DNA from: CAZHYM01 sp964536785
GTDB taxonomy: Bacteria; Patescibacteriota; Saccharimonadia; Saccharimonadales; Saccharimonadaceae
DNA length: 12,249 nt
NCBI GenBank assembly: GCA_964536785.1
Contig: CAZHYM010000020.1
Span: 1 to 12,249 of the forward strand
Direction of reading: 5' to 3'
Of this stretch, positions 12,178-12,249 are shown in pieces; position 1 is the stretch's first letter, and the number at the start of each line of letters is the position of its first letter. A model generated the notes under the pieces. That model made no database searches. It was given only the letters and a program-made list of their open reading frames with translations, and was not told the origin of the DNA. A program made the position numbers and the translations under genes.

Positions 12178-12206
12178 ATTATATACCCTAGTGTATAATA
12201 GTTAAA
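12178..12206 (-). promoter_or_regulatory. promoter of the small membrane protein
   Basis: On the minus strand a perfect TATAAT (complement of 12178-12183) lies 17 bases from a weak TTTAAC (complement of 12201-12206). The leader is short and carries AGGAGA. It overlaps the forward -10 at 12194-12199. Confidence 0.5.
12194..12199 (+). promoter_or_regulatory. -10 box of the terminal tRNA-like gene
   Basis: A perfect TATAAT preceded by TG lies 11 bases before the first base of the tRNA-like sequence. No -35 is visible. Confidence 0.5.
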
Positions 12207-12210
12207 GCAT

Positions 12211-12249
12211 TGGGGATTGGCCAAGCGGTAAGGCAATGGCGGACAGACG
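12211..12249 (+). tRNA. 5' part of a tRNA-like gene, cut by window end
   Basis: TGGGGAT as acceptor strand, T8, and a D arm GCCA-AGCGGTA-AGGC match a tRNA, and the 5' end is typical of tRNA-Gln. A -10 box lies just upstream. However, the bases after the D arm (ATGGCGGACAGACG) do not give a normal anticodon loop with T at position 33, and no glutamine anticodon appears where expected. The identity is therefore not assigned. The 3' half is outside the window. Confidence 0.5.

Noticed and set aside
1..12249. CRISPR array, insertion sequence, phage or toxin-antitoxin operon
   Set aside because: No regularly spaced direct repeats, transposase, integrase or phage structural motifs were found; the unknown small genes lack recognised toxin or antitoxin signatures.

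Overview
The window looks like a bacterial chromosome segment of roughly 40% GC, packed with housekeeping genes. It most likely comes from a reduced Candidate Phyla Radiation (Patescibacteria) genome, possibly Saccharibacteria. The reasons are family-level inference: a Mur ligase without the usual MurF N-terminal domain, a 48-residue bL32-like protein, minimal intergenic spacing, a small TrmD, no rimM between khpA and trmD, and several promoters that abut start codons. TGA is used as a stop (rnc, trmD) and does not interrupt any intact gene, so the code is the standard bacterial one.

Layout. (1) Positions 1-1733 form an accessory pocket bounded by two tRNA-Leu genes. The first, anticodon GAG, is cut by the window edge; the second has anticodon CAG. 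Between them lie a decayed reading frame (about 186-719), an intact AT-rich gene of unknown function (759-1076), a 60% GC gene on the minus strand (1099-1335) with a consensus promoter and a dyad operator centred on its -10 box, and a 5'-truncated minus-strand gene fragment ending against the second tRNA (1482-1646). (2) tRNA-Val with a terminator, then typA/bipA with a hairpin over its Shine-Dalgarno. (3) A structured non-coding RNA candidate (about 3851-3980) ending in a strong terminator. (4) A tight murF-like/leuS pair. (5) rpmF-nusB-nudix-rnc, a translation and RNA-processing operon with one promoter and gene overlaps. (6) rpsP and khpA, each with its own promoter. (7) A second small-RNA candidate (about 10576-10686), a minus-strand basic protein of unknown function occupying the place where rimM commonly sits, then trmD. 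(8) A small two-helix membrane protein on the minus strand, diverging from a tRNA-like gene that the window end cuts.

How the genes work together. Most are translation genes: tRNAs, LeuRS, ribosomal proteins L32 and S16, the ribosome-associated GTPase BipA, NusB and RNase III (rRNA transcription and processing), KhpA (RNA binding) and TrmD (tRNA m1G37). The Mur ligase provides the peptidoglycan link. The most unusual material is the tRNA-bounded pocket at the left and the two intergenic RNA candidates. No CRISPR array, insertion sequence or complete mobile element is visible.
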